Positions 44,921-54,459 of a stretch of 64,000 nt of DNA are shown here, piece by piece. Below the pieces are notes generated by a model. That model saw only the letters and a list, made by a program, of their open reading frames with translations, searched no databases and was not told the DNA's origin. The position numbers and the translations under genes were made by a program. Within the stretch, counting starts at the first letter, position 1. Each line of letters starts with the position of its first letter. The stretch is from Sediminibacillus terrae (lineage in GTDB: Bacteria; Bacillota; Bacilli; Bacillales; Amphibacillaceae): assembly GCF_009602435.1 (NCBI RefSeq), contig NZ_VZDQ01000021.1, forward strand, positions 62,001 through 126,000, written 5' to 3'.

Positions 44921-45811
44921 ATGAAAGTCGGATTAATTGGCGGAGGGGCTGTCGGTCTTGTTACTGCTGCCCGTTTGACAAGTGGGGGGCATCAAGTAAC
45001 GGTATATGTGAGAAGGGAAGAGCAAAAACACGCTATCAATGAGTATGGAATCCTTCTGTTGCCGGATACCAAGAAATTCGAAGTCTCCGCATTGCTGTTA
45101 AAAGAGTTGAGAGAAGAAGATGTACTAATGATTGCGGTGAAACAATATCAGCTACCGGAAATCCTCCCCATTCTGCAATCCCATCCACACGTTCCGATGA
45201 TTTTTTTGCAAAATGGAATGGGGCATCTGGAACTGCTCAAGCCGTTGGAGGATAGTCATTCTGTGTTCCTTGCCGTGGTTGAATATGGCGCTATGAAGCA
45301 TGACGATCATACCGTCGAACACACCGGAGAAGGGTTATGTAGAATGGCTTCGATTAGTGAACCCTCTTCAACAAGCAGCCGGATTGCAGACAGGCTGGCG
45401 ACACCCTCCTACCCGATAATTGTGGAAGAGGACTGGCACGATATGTTGGCGCAAAAACTGATAGTAAATGCAGTCATCAATCCGCTAACTGCATTGTTTC
45501 GGATTAAGAATGGAGACCTGCTTGAGAATGGGCATCTTTTGTGGCTAGCTGAAAAATTGTGCGGGGAAACGTGCGGAGTACTCGGGTTGAGCAAGGAAGA
45601 TTCGTGGTTAAGAATTAAGAGGATAGCTTATCAAACAAAGGAGAATCATTCATCCATGTGCAAGGATATAGAAGCTGGTAGAAGGACGGAAATAGATGCG
45701 ATTTCTGGTTACATACTAAAAAAGGATAAGTGCGGACTTGATTATACGTCTTTTATCTATCACAGCATAAAAGCTTTGGAGATGGACACAGGGGGATGGA
45801 AGGATGATTGA
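44921..45811 (+). CDS. panE: 2-dehydropantoate 2-reductase
   Basis: A 296-residue NADPH-dependent ketopantoate reductase (YlbQ position), supplying pantoate for CoA. The N-terminal KVGLIGGGAVGLVTAARL is the nucleotide-binding motif, FLQNGMGHLE is conserved, and the C-terminal domain has KLIVNAVINPLTALF (catalytic Lys) and EIDAISGYILKK. ATG 44921 follows GGAGGTAACC; the frame upstream to 44858 has no site. It overlaps the next gene by 8 bases. Confidence 0.92.
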   Translation: MKVGLIGGGAVGLVTAARLTSGGHQVTVYVRREEQKHAINEYGILLLPDTKKFEVSALLLKELREEDVLMIAVKQYQLPEILPILQSHPHVPMIFLQNGMGHLELLKPLEDSHSVFLAVVEYGAMKHDDHTVEHTGEGLCRMASISEPSSTSSRIADRLATPSYPIIVEEDWHDMLAQKLIVNAVINPLTALFRIKNGDLLENGHLLWLAEKLCGETCGVLGLSKEDSWLRIKRIAYQTKENHSSMCKDIEAGRRTEIDAISGYILKKDKCGLDYTSFIYHSIKALEMDTGGWKDD

Positions 45812-46187
45812 TTTGATGGTCTGGTTGTTCGCCTTTAGTGTGACGCTTCCTGTGGTCATTTCCTGGCTGTTGTATACCATTGTAAGAAAACTAAGCAACA
45901 ATCGCTTGAAAGCACTTCATGTTTCGGTTAATTACACAACGCTATTATATATTCTATCAGTAGGAGTCATTTTTTATCATTTATACGGCACAACTTTTTA
46001 TGGATACATTTTTATCTTTCTCGTTGTGCTCCTCGGCTTTTTTATCGTCATGCAATACAAAGCCAAGGGAGAAGTGCTGTTTCTGATCGCTTGGAGACGG
46101 TTTTGGAGGCTTAGCTTCCTTCTCTTCACACTGCTTTACTTTCTGCTAGTCATATACGGTATAACTGCAGGGATTCTTTCCGTGTAA
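45804..46187 (+). CDS. DUF3397 family membrane protein
   Basis: A 127-residue protein with four hydrophobic segments. The pattern LYTIVRKLSNNRLKALHVSV, IFYHLYGTTFYGYIFIFL and FLIAWRRFWRLSFLLFTLLY fits the DUF3397 family of Bacillaceae. Function is unknown. It overlaps panE by 8 bases, so the two are translated from one mRNA, and it precedes bshC. Confidence 0.75.
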   Translation: MIDLMVWLFAFSVTLPVVISWLLYTIVRKLSNNRLKALHVSVNYTTLLYILSVGVIFYHLYGTTFYGYIFIFLVVLLGFFIVMQYKAKGEVLFLIAWRRFWRLSFLLFTLLYFLLVIYGITAGILSV

Positions 46188-46197
46188 ACATAATAAG

Positions 46198-46242
46198 TGA
46201 ATTTGCCTATTCTTTTATGTAAAATACGAATAGGCAAATTCA
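46198..46242 (+). promoter_or_regulatory. 15-bp inverted repeat just upstream of the bshC ribosome-binding site
   Basis: TGAATTTGCCTATTC (46198-46212) and GAATAGGCAAATTCA (46228-46242) are perfectly complementary with a 15-base loop. There is no T run, so this is not a standard terminator. It could be an operator or an mRNA hairpin 5 bases before AAAGGAG. Confidence 0.6.
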
Positions 46243-46261
46243 AATAAAGGAGCAGGTAATA

Positions 46262-47887
46262 GTGCGGATTGATCCAATTGAAATAAATACACAAACAAAA
46301 CTGATTTCTGGATACAGATCTGGAGACAAAGCGATTCAGGATAAATTCGATTATCGGCCTTTTCATCAGGAAACTTATGTGCAAAGGGCCAAGGATATCA
46401 GCGGAAAGCAATACGACCGTGAGGGACTGTCCGCTGTCTTATCTGAGTTAAATGCAAACTGGGGCGGAGTTCAGGCGACAATGCATAATATAGAACGATT
46501 GAAAGACGAAAACAGTATGGTTGTTGTCGGCGGACAGCAAGCTGGACTATTGACCGGTCCTCTCTTTACGATACATAAAATCATTTCCATCATTAATTTT
46601 TCCAAGGAACAGGAAAGTCGGTTGGGAAGGCCGGTGATACCTGTTTTTTGGATTGCCGGTGAGGATCATGACTTCGAAGAAATCAATCATGTCATGATGC
46701 CGCAGGCTGACCGCATGAAAAAAAACAAAGTCGGACAGCGTCCAGAGCAAAAAAGATCCGTCTCCGACCTGGAAATAGATCAAGATCAAGCGGGAAAGTG
46801 GCTGGAAAAAGTTTTTTCGCAGCTTCAGGAAACGGACAATACAAGAAGCTTATATTCTTGCTGTCAGGATATACTGAAAAGTTCTGGCACGTATGTGGAT
46901 TTTTTTTCCAAAATAATTTTGCGTTTGTTTGGAGAAGATGGGCTGGTGTTGGTGGATTCAGGAAGTCCGTCAGTGAGAAAGCTGGAGAGTGACAACTTTC
47001 TGGCCATGATAAACAACCAGTCTGAGATCAGCCGGGGTGTATATCAGGCGATTCAAAAAAACAGAAATGAAGGATATCCGGTAGAACTAGATGCCGAGCC
47101 GGATAGCGGACACCTTTTTTATCATCTTGAAGGGGAAAGAATTTTACTGTTCAAGGAGGAAGGGGACAGGTGGGCCGGAAAGCAAAATGAATGCAGTTTT
47201 ACAACAGCGGAGCTTCGTCAAATTGCAATGGAGCACCCTGAAAGGTTAAGCAATAACGTGGTCACTCGTCCATTGATGCAGGAATTGCTATTTCCTACTC
47301 TTGCTTTCTTTGGCGGGCCCGGTGAAGTTGGCTATTGGTCGGTGTTGAAACCTGCTTTCCATGCCCTGGATGTCAAGATGCCGCCAGTCCTTCCGCGACT
47401 GTCCTTTACATTGGTTGATAAGAACACAGAAAAAGTCGCCCGCAATCTTTCTTTAGCCATCGATAGGGTGGTGGGGAGGGGAGTGCATGCTGAAAAAACA
47501 AACTGGATTGCTTCCCAAACCAATCCACCGATAAAGGCGCTGACCGAACAGGTGAAGAAGTCTATAGAGGAAGCGCACCGGCCGTTGCGGAAAGCCGCCG
47601 AAGAAATACGGGCAGACTTGAAACATATTGCTGATAAAAACCTGGAGTATTTATACGGAGATATCGATTTTATCGAAGACAGGATCAACAAAACCTTGCA
47701 GGATATGCACCGTAAGACATTGGAAGATTATGATTCGGTGAATCTTTGCTTATATCCGGAAGGGGGATTGCAGGAGAGGTCCTGGAATGCCCTGCCTTGG
47801 ATCAATCATCATGGTAAAGATTTTATCAAACATCTCACGGCATCGTCCTTTGATTATCGTATAGCGCACTATATTGTTTATTTGTAA
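46262..47887 (+). CDS. bshC: Putative bacillithiol biosynthesis cysteine-adding enzyme BshC
   Basis: A 541-residue protein (YllA), the usual BshC length. It adds cysteine to GlcN-malate, the last step of bacillithiol synthesis. VVVGGQQAGLLTGPLFTIHK, FWIAGEDHDFEEINHV and FFGGPGEVGYWSVLKPAF are family strings, and a coiled coil lies near 430-480. GTG 46262 is preceded by AAAGGAGCAGG. It sits just before mraZ, as in B. subtilis. Confidence 0.93.
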   Translation: MRIDPIEINTQTKLISGYRSGDKAIQDKFDYRPFHQETYVQRAKDISGKQYDREGLSAVLSELNANWGGVQATMHNIERLKDENSMVVVGGQQAGLLTGPLFTIHKIISIINFSKEQESRLGRPVIPVFWIAGEDHDFEEINHVMMPQADRMKKNKVGQRPEQKRSVSDLEIDQDQAGKWLEKVFSQLQETDNTRSLYSCCQDILKSSGTYVDFFSKIILRLFGEDGLVLVDSGSPSVRKLESDNFLAMINNQSEISRGVYQAIQKNRNEGYPVELDAEPDSGHLFYHLEGERILLFKEEGDRWAGKQNECSFTTAELRQIAMEHPERLSNNVVTRPLMQELLFPTLAFFGGPGEVGYWSVLKPAFHALDVKMPPVLPRLSFTLVDKNTEKVARNLSLAIDRVVGRGVHAEKTNWIASQTNPPIKALTEQVKKSIEEAHRPLRKAAEEIRADLKHIADKNLEYLYGDIDFIEDRINKTLQDMHRKTLEDYDSVNLCLYPEGGLQERSWNALPWINHHGKDFIKHLTASSFDYRIAHYIVYL

Positions 47888-47958
47888 GCGTGACAGAAAC
47901 ACCTCCACTTTCCACCACTTTATATTTGGATGAACCAGGATAATTTGGAATGACAGAA

Positions 47959-47988
47959 ACGCGCCGCATTTGCGGGGCGTTTTTTTGT
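47959..47988 (+). terminator. Terminator of bshC
   Basis: AACGC.CCGCA pairs with TGCGG.GCGTT, then TTTTTTT. Confidence 0.88.
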
Positions 47989-48146
47989 GTTGGGTAAAAA
48001 GAAGCCGGGTGCATGAGAAATGAAATTGACTTGGCGGTGAAAGGCTTGTAACCAAAGTTTTTTTCAGTGTGGAAAAGCGTTTATTACAGGTCTTTTACTT
48101 GTAAATAAGTTTTAATAAAAAATAAGTGGTGAATAGTGGGGGAATG

Positions 48147-48155
48147 TGGTACGAT
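48147..48155 (+). promoter_or_regulatory. Putative extended -10 promoter of the mra cluster
   Basis: TGGTACGAT (TGn plus TACGAT) about 27 bases before the mraZ start. No good -35 is seen. Confidence 0.45.
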
Positions 48156-48181
48156 TAATTTAGAAAGTGGGGGCGGTCTCT

Positions 48182-48613
48182 ATGTTCATGGGGGAGTTTC
48201 AACATAATATTGATACAAAAGGCCGGATAATCGTCCCTGCAAAATTCAGGGAAGGGCTTGGGGAAACCTTTGTCCTTACTCGCGGTTTGGATCAATGTTT
48301 ATTTGCTTATCCTATGGACGAATGGGCGCTTTTGGAAGAAAAGCTGAAAAAGCTGCCGCTCACCAAAAAAGACGCCAGAGCGTTTACCAGGTTTTTCTTT
48401 TCTGGTGCCGTGGAATGTGAAGTGGACAAGCAGGGGAGAATAAATATACCAGCACCTTTGCGGAAATACGCCGGGCTGGAAAAAGGTTGCGTGGTTATCG
48501 GTGTCTCGAACAGGATTGAATTCTGGTCTGACAGCGAATGGGAAACCTATTTTGAAGCATCTGAAGACTCCTTTGCAGAAATCGCGGAAAACATGATGGA
48601 TTTTGATATTTGA
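48182..48613 (+). CDS. mraZ: Transcriptional regulator MraZ
   Basis: A 143-residue protein with two SpoVT/AbrB-like domains: [21 protein letters not shown] at the N-terminus and [20 protein letters not shown] in the second half. MraZ binds repeats upstream of the mra operon and also regulates rsmH/mraW. The start is placed at ATG 48182, as in the family; the ribosome site is the weak G-rich GGGGGCGG. It is first in the division and wall cluster. Confidence 0.94.
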   Translation: MFMGEFQHNIDTKGRIIVPAKFREGLGETFVLTRGLDQCLFAYPMDEWALLEEKLKKLPLTKKDARAFTRFFFSGAVECEVDKQGRINIPAPLRKYAGLEKGCVVIGVSNRIEFWSDSEWETYFEASEDSFAEIAENMMDFDI

Positions 48614-48647
48614 TTTAACAATAGACAAAGCGTTAGCGGGTGATGGT

Positions 48648-49628
48648 ATGTTTGAGCATTTTAGTGTGCTGAAGCAAGAAGCAGTAGAAGGTTTGAATGT
48701 AAAACCGAATAGTACGTACATAGATTGTACCCTCGGCGGGGGCGGGCATTCCGAAATGATAGCCAGCAAACTCGGGGCGGATGGGATGCTGATTGCTTTC
48801 GATCAGGACGATCGGGCGCTTCAAGCCGCCAAGGAACGACTTGCGCCATATCAAGGGAAAGTGCTATACATACATTCGAATTTTCGGAACTTGAAATTGG
48901 AATTAGAAAAAAACGGAGTAGATGAAGTTGACGGGGTGTTGTTTGATTTAGGCGTTTCTTCGCCACAGCTTGACGATGGGGAGAGAGGATTCAGCTATCA
49001 ACATAATGCAAGTCTGGATATGCGGATGGACCGCTCGCAGGATTTCACCGCTTATCAGGTTATTAATGAATGGCCGTATGAGCAACTCGTCAGAATATTT
49101 TTCCGTTATGGAGAAGAGAAATTTTCAAAACAAATAGCGCGAAAAATTGAAGAACGTAGAAAAGAAAGGCCTATCGATACTACATTTGAATTAGTCGATA
49201 TTATTAAGGAATCGATCCCTGCCCCGGCCAGAAGAAAGGGCGGGCATCCGGCAAAAAGAATCTTTCAGGCTGTCAGGATAGCGGTGAATGATGAACTCAA
49301 TGCTTTTGATGAGGCACTCCATCAAGCTGCAGAAATCCTTTCTGTAAATGGGCGGCTATCTGTCATCACTTTTCACTCATTGGAGGACCGGCTCTGCAAG
49401 CAGGCTTTCAAGAAGTGGAGCACTACACCGCCACTGCCTAGGAATATTCCGGTGATTCCCGAAGAAAGCAAGCCGCCGTTCAAACAAGTCAATCGTAAAC
49501 CGATTCTTCCGGAAGATGAAGAACTGGATGCCAACCGGCGATCCCGCTCCGCAAAACTGAGAATATTAGAGAAAGTAAAACCTTGGAACGATGAATTCAG
49601 TTATCAAGAAGGGTGGAATAAGAGATGA
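48648..49628 (+). CDS. rsmH: 16S rRNA cytosine(1402)-N4 methyltransferase
   Basis: A 326-residue SAM-dependent methyltransferase (MraW). [16 protein letters not shown] is the SAM loop; [46 protein letters not shown] and [10 protein letters not shown] are diagnostic. ATG 48648 follows GGGTGATGG at short distance; the in-frame TTG-type start at 48603 overlaps mraZ. It overlaps ftsL by 4 bases. Confidence 0.95.
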   Translation: MFEHFSVLKQEAVEGLNVKPNSTYIDCTLGGGGHSEMIASKLGADGMLIAFDQDDRALQAAKERLAPYQGKVLYIHSNFRNLKLELEKNGVDEVDGVLFDLGVSSPQLDDGERGFSYQHNASLDMRMDRSQDFTAYQVINEWPYEQLVRIFFRYGEEKFSKQIARKIEERRKERPIDTTFELVDIIKESIPAPARRKGGHPAKRIFQAVRIAVNDELNAFDEALHQAAEILSVNGRLSVITFHSLEDRLCKQAFKKWSTTPPLPRNIPVIPEESKPPFKQVNRKPILPEDEELDANRRSRSAKLRILEKVKPWNDEFSYQEGWNKR

Positions 49629-50011
49629 GCACATCACCATTGAAGAATTGGCAGGGGTCCTGGCAAGAAACAGGCCGGCAAACCTTGCCAGATCAAAAGA
49701 AACAGGTCAAAGTAAAAGTCCAGAAGAAAAAATGGATTACAACCGGAGAGAAATTCATTTATACTATATGCAGTGCTGTGCTAGTGGGGGCATTGTATTT
49801 TTCCGTCTCATTGAGCAACTCTACTGATGCACTTAATAGAGATGTGCAACAACTGGAGCAGCAAGTGAAAAGCCAGCAGGAACAAAATCAGAATTTGGAG
49901 TATAAAGCCAAAGAATTGAGCAACCCGGACCGGATCCTGGAAATCGCCAAGAAAAACGGCTTGAAAATCCAAAATTCGGAAGTGAAGCAGGCAACACAAA
50001 TATCTGAATAA
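49625..50011 (+). CDS. ftsL: Cell-division protein FtsL
   Basis: A 128-residue bitopic protein with a basic cytoplasmic N-terminus (about 1-44), one membrane segment (about 45-65) and an extracellular coiled coil ([20 protein letters not shown]) ending in [16 protein letters not shown]. It forms a septal complex with DivIB and DivIC. Its frame overlaps rsmH by ATGA. The call rests on topology and place as well as the weakly conserved sequence. Confidence 0.92.
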   Translation: MSTSPLKNWQGSWQETGRQTLPDQKKQVKVKVQKKKWITTGEKFIYTICSAVLVGALYFSVSLSNSTDALNRDVQQLEQQVKSQQEQNQNLEYKAKELSNPDRILEIAKKNGLKIQNSEVKQATQISE

Positions 50012-50030
50012 GTAAGGATGGAGATATGGC

Positions 50031-52244
50031 GTGCGAAAAAATAAAACGACCCATGTCATGTCATCGGTGTTTATGTTGTTGTTCGTCGTCGTATTCCTTG
50101 TTTTATCGGGACGCTTTTTATACATACAAGGAACTGGAGAAGTAGACGGGGTATCCTTGCAGGAGTGGGCCGATGAAAAACGGACAAACTCGTATGTGAT
50201 TGAAGCGGAGAGAGGCCAAATATTGGATCGCAACGGGATGTCTCTTGCATACGACCGGGCAGTTTACCAGATTTCCGCCATAGTCGATGAAAGCTATTCG
50301 GAAGGATTGGAAGAAACGAAACACGTAGAGGATATCGATAAAGCGGCTGAACAGTTGGCACCGCTGCTGAATATGGATGCTGCAAAAATAGCCGATATCA
50401 TGGAAAAGGGACAGGAACAGGGTAAATTCCAGGTGGAGTTCGGCGTTCACGGAAAAAATATCACCCAGGAAACAAAGGAAAAAATAGAAGAATTGGAGAT
50501 TCCGGGACTCAACTTCGAAAAAGATTCCATCCGCTATTATCCGAATGGCACTTTTGCTTCCCAGGTGATAGGCATAGCTCAACAGCAAGAGGACAAGCTG
50601 ATAGGAAGAAACGGGATAGAAGCCGAAATGGATGATGTGCTAAGTGGAAAGAATGGGTCTATTTCCTATAAACGGGACAATTTTAACACAAAACTGCTTG
50701 ATCCTGACGAAGTGATCAAACAGGCCGATGACGGTGAAGATGTCTACCTGACTCTCGATCAAAAAATCCAGACATTGTTGGAGGATGCGATGAGCCAGGT
50801 CGACAAGGAGTACAGCCCTGAAAAAATGACGGCGGTGGTAATGGATCCGAAAACAGGGGAAATACTGGCAATGAGCAATCGGCCCAGTTATAACCCGAAT
50901 AACCTGGGGAAAGTGAGCAACTGGTATAACGACGTTGTCTCCAATCCCTTCGAACCTGGTTCCACTATGAAAATTTTCACCCTTGCTGCAGCGATAGAAG
51001 AAGGGGTTTTCAATCCGGATGAAACCTTTGAATCCGGTTCTTATCAAAATGATCAAATGAACAGTCCGATACATGACTGGCGCAGGAACTGGGGAACCAT
51101 CACTTATAAAGAGGGGATACAGCGATCCTCCAACGTTGCAGCTGCCAAACTTGTATGGGAAAAGCTGGGACCCGATAAGTTCCTCGATTATTTGAAGGCT
51201 TTCCATTTTGATCAGGCAACCGGTATCGATTTACCGAATGAACAACCGGGACATATTCTATATGACTGGCCAATTGAAAAAGTGACAACAGCGTATGGTC
51301 AGGGTACGACTGTCACGCCGATACAGTTGATGATGGCGGCTTCTGCCATAGCCAATGACGGGAAAATGATGAAGCCTTATGTTATTTCCAAAATTGTCAA
51401 TTCAGAAACTGGCCAGGTGATGAAAGAGAATGAACCTGAGCAATCGGGGCAGCCGGTTTCGGGTCAGACAGCAAATGAAGTGAAGGACATTTTAGAGACG
51501 GTTATCACTTCTGAACATGGTACCGGTCATAATATCTATAACTTAAGTGATTATTCCGTCGCAGGTAAAACCGGTACGGCACAGATTCCGGACTCAGAGA
51601 CTGGGCGATATATGACGGGAGAGGAGAACTATTTATTCTCATTTCTTGGAATGGCGCCAAAGGAAGATCCCGAATTGATGATGTACGTATCGGTAAAACA
51701 ACCGGATCTGGCAGAAAATGAATCCGGCTCGGCTCCAGTATCCTATATATTTAAAAATGTAATGGAAAACAGTCTGCATTATTTAAATATTGAGCCGGAC
51801 CAGGAGAGCGAGCAAAAAGTGGAAACGGTCAGCATGCCGGATATAGACGGCATGTCCGTTAATAAAGCAAAAGAAAAAGTCGAATCAAAAGGTCTGAAGG
51901 CCGCAGTTATCGGAAGCGGTGAAAAAGTCGAAGCTTTCAGCAGCCGGCCTGGCGAACAATTACTGACAAATGAAAAAATCTTTATTTTAACCGATAAACC
52001 AGAAATGCCGGACATAACCGGATGGTCGATGCGTGATGTGCTCAAATTCGGAGATGTATCGGATATCGAGATAGAAACCATGGGTAACGGTTTTGCGGTT
52101 AAGCAAAGCATAAAAAAAGGAACGTCACTGAAAAAAGATGATTACTTAGTGGCTGAATTCTCCCCGCCGCGCCATGAAGAGGATAATAAGGATAAAGAGG
52201 AAGAAAACCTACAGGCTTCCGAAGAGAGCGCCGGGGAACAATGA
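50031..52244 (+). CDS. pbpB: Penicillin-binding protein 2B (septal transpeptidase)
   Basis: A 737-residue class B PBP. It has an N-terminal membrane anchor, a PBP dimer domain with ERGQILDRNGMSLAYDR, a transpeptidase domain with S311-x-x-K (GSTMK), S366-S-N368 and K513TGT, and two C-terminal PASTA domains (about 600-715), followed by a highly acidic tail. It crosslinks septal peptidoglycan with FtsW. GTG 50031 is preceded by AAGGATGGAG. Confidence 0.95.
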   Translation: MRKNKTTHVMSSVFMLLFVVVFLVLSGRFLYIQGTGEVDGVSLQEWADEKRTNSYVIEAERGQILDRNGMSLAYDRAVYQISAIVDESYSEGLEETKHVEDIDKAAEQLAPLLNMDAAKIADIMEKGQEQGKFQVEFGVHGKNITQETKEKIEELEIPGLNFEKDSIRYYPNGTFASQVIGIAQQQEDKLIGRNGIEAEMDDVLSGKNGSISYKRDNFNTKLLDPDEVIKQADDGEDVYLTLDQKIQTLLEDAMSQVDKEYSPEKMTAVVMDPKTGEILAMSNRPSYNPNNLGKVSNWYNDVVSNPFEPGSTMKIFTLAAAIEEGVFNPDETFESGSYQNDQMNSPIHDWRRNWGTITYKEGIQRSSNVAAAKLVWEKLGPDKFLDYLKAFHFDQATGIDLPNEQPGHILYDWPIEKVTTAYGQGTTVTPIQLMMAASAIANDGKMMKPYVISKIVNSETGQVMKENEPEQSGQPVSGQTANEVKDILETVITSEHGTGHNIYNLSDYSVAGKTGTAQIPDSETGRYMTGEENYLFSFLGMAPKEDPELMMYVSVKQPDLAENESGSAPVSYIFKNVMENSLHYLNIEPDQESEQKVETVSMPDIDGMSVNKAKEKVESKGLKAAVIGSGEKVEAFSSRPGEQLLTNEKIFILTDKPEMPDITGWSMRDVLKFGDVSDIEIETMGNGFAVKQSIKKGTSLKKDDYLVAEFSPPRHEEDNKDKEEENLQASEESAGEQ

Positions 52245-52317
52245 AAACAGCAGTGTTCTATTCGTTTTCACTCATTCATATATTGGATACAAGCATACCT
52301 TCGTAAGGAGATGTCCT

Positions 52318-54258
52318 ATGAAACGAGTATCCAATGTTACAATGAGAAAACGTTTAGTCACTGTTTTTCTTTTGGGGATTATAGTTTTTGGAATCATCGA
52401 TATCCGGCTTGGTTACGTGCAATTTGTCCTTGGTGACTGGCTCACAGGGGAAGCGAAAGAACTCTGGAGCCGGGACATCATTTTTGAACCGGAACGTGGC
52501 GATATTTTGGACAAGAATGGCGAGGTGTTGGCAGAAAATGTTTCTGCCCCTACTGTCATGCTGGTTCCTCGCCAAATCAAAGATCCGGAAAACACTGCAG
52601 CATCCCTGGCGAAAATCCTTAACATGGACAAGGAAAAGGCTTATCAAGAGGTAACAAAAAATGAAAATATTGTGAGGCTCCATCCGGAAGGGCGGAAAAT
52701 TTCGGAAGAAAAGGCTGATGCCATCCGGGCATTGGGGCTGGAAGGGGTTTATATAGCGGAAGACTCCAAACGTCACTACCCAAAAGGGTCTTATTTAGCT
52801 CATGTGCTTGGTTTTAGTGGAATCGACAACCAGGGGCTCATGGGATTGGAACAGTATTATGATGAACAGTTGAGCGGCGAGAAGGGCAGTCTCTCCTATT
52901 TTTCAGATGCCAAAGGACAACGGATGGCAGATTTGGCAGATGTGTACAATCCGCCAGTGGACGGAGATTCCTTGAAACTGTCCATTGATTCAAGGGTGCA
53001 GACCATAATGGAGCGTGAGTTGGACCTTGCTGTCTCGAAATATAATCCTGATGGAGCGATTGCGATTGCTGTAGATCCGAAAACGGGCGGGGTCCTTGGA
53101 ATGTCTTCCAGACCGGACTTCGATCCTGAGCATTACCAGGATTATGATGCAAGTGTATATAATAAAAACCTTCCGATTTGGAGTACGTATGAACCAGGCT
53201 CAACCTTCAAAATCATTACGCTTGCAGCGGCATTGGAGGAAGACGCAGTAGACTTATATGAAGAAGAATTCTATGATGATGGATCGATCGAGGTTGGCGG
53301 GTCCACTTTGCATTGTTGGAAAAGTGGCGGACATGGCCACCAGACTTTTCTGGAAGTCGTTCAGAATTCTTGCAACCCAGGTTTTGTCACGCTAGGCGAA
53401 CGGTTGGGGAAAGAGAAGTTGTTCTCCTATATTGATGATTTCGGTTTTGGAAAAAAGACCGGCATCGATTTACAGGGAGAAGGAACGGGGATTTTATTCA
53501 AACCGGAGAATATCGGGCCGGTCGAATTGGCGACAACTGCTTTTGGCCAAGGTGTTTCGGTAACGCCGATTCAACAAGTAATGGCTGTGGCTGCTGCTGT
53601 AAACGGGGGATATTTATATGAACCATATATTGCAGAAGAATGGCTTGACCCAAAAACAAACAAAGTCGTTGAAAAAACAGAGCCGACCCTTCGAAAGCAA
53701 GTGATATCCAACGAAACTTCTAAAGAAATCAGGGAAGCGTTGGAAAGCGTCGTTGCCAAGGGTACTGGAAGAAGCGCTTATGTAGAAGGGTACCGTGTAG
53801 GCGGAAAAACGGGAACTGCCCAAAAAGTAGGGGAAGACGGCAAATATATGAGCAATAACCATATTGTTTCCTTCATCGGCTTCGCTCCAGCCGACGACCC
53901 GGAGATTGTCGTGTATGTCGCCATCGACAACCCGAAAGATACGGTCCAATTCGGAGGTGTCGTGGCAGCTCCGATAGTCGGGAGGGTTATCGGAGACAGC
54001 TTGAGAGCTCTTGGTGTTGAAAAGCGCACAGATGGATTGGAAAAGGAATATCAATGGCCTGATCAACCTTTGGTGGAGGTCCCGGATTTAATTGGATTAA
54101 CAAAAAGCGAATTGATGGAATACATGGTGAATTTATCCATAGAAACAAACGGCAAGGGCGAGTATATCATTGACCAGGCGCCTGAACCCGGGACCAAATT
54201 AGAACAGGGGAAAGAAGTAAGAATATATCTTTCTGAAAAAAAACCGGATGAAAATTAG
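52318..54258 (+). CDS. spoVD: Sporulation-specific penicillin-binding protein SpoVD
   Basis: A 646-residue class B PBP for spore cortex synthesis. It has an N-terminal anchor (about 12-30), ERGDILDKNGEVLAENVS, a transpeptidase domain with S295-x-x-K (GSTFK), NSCNPG and K497TGT, and one C-terminal PASTA domain (about 580-640). ATG 52318 is chosen because TAAGGAG lies just upstream; the open frame back to 52174 overlaps pbpB. It follows pbpB as in B. subtilis and acts with SpoVE. Confidence 0.95.
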   Translation: MKRVSNVTMRKRLVTVFLLGIIVFGIIDIRLGYVQFVLGDWLTGEAKELWSRDIIFEPERGDILDKNGEVLAENVSAPTVMLVPRQIKDPENTAASLAKILNMDKEKAYQEVTKNENIVRLHPEGRKISEEKADAIRALGLEGVYIAEDSKRHYPKGSYLAHVLGFSGIDNQGLMGLEQYYDEQLSGEKGSLSYFSDAKGQRMADLADVYNPPVDGDSLKLSIDSRVQTIMERELDLAVSKYNPDGAIAIAVDPKTGGVLGMSSRPDFDPEHYQDYDASVYNKNLPIWSTYEPGSTFKIITLAAALEEDAVDLYEEEFYDDGSIEVGGSTLHCWKSGGHGHQTFLEVVQNSCNPGFVTLGERLGKEKLFSYIDDFGFGKKTGIDLQGEGTGILFKPENIGPVELATTAFGQGVSVTPIQQVMAVAAAVNGGYLYEPYIAEEWLDPKTNKVVEKTEPTLRKQVISNETSKEIREALESVVAKGTGRSAYVEGYRVGGKTGTAQKVGEDGKYMSNNHIVSFIGFAPADDPEIVVYVAIDNPKDTVQFGGVVAAPIVGRVIGDSLRALGVEKRTDGLEKEYQWPDQPLVEVPDLIGLTKSELMEYMVNLSIETNGKGEYIIDQAPEPGTKLEQGKEVRIYLSEKKPDEN

Positions 54259-54287
54259 CAGCCCATCCGGTCAAGAGGAAAAACTTC

Positions 54288-54296
54288 TGTTATAAT
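54288..54296 (+). promoter_or_regulatory. Possible extended -10 promoter for murE
   Basis: TGTTATAAT (TGn plus TATAAT) in the spoVD-murE gap, 164 bases before murE. No clear -35. A CCGGATG/CATCCGG hairpin spans the spoVD stop (54244-54270). Confidence 0.4.
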
Positions 54297-54459
54297 AAAG
54301 TGATGTTAATGAATGTTACTGAAATCGTTCAATCGTCCAGGGAAGTCTTTCTCTTATGGCGATTGGGCGATTAACAGTGAGCAAAAAAGGGAAATCAGGA
54401 TGAATGTGCACGGAAATTGACGATGAAATTGGTTATAGAATGTTAGGATGTGTAATGAT

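Noticed and set aside
52174-52317. N-terminal extension of spoVD overlapping pbpB
   Set aside because: A strong ribosome site and the family start are at ATG 52318. The extension is the pbpB tail in another frame.
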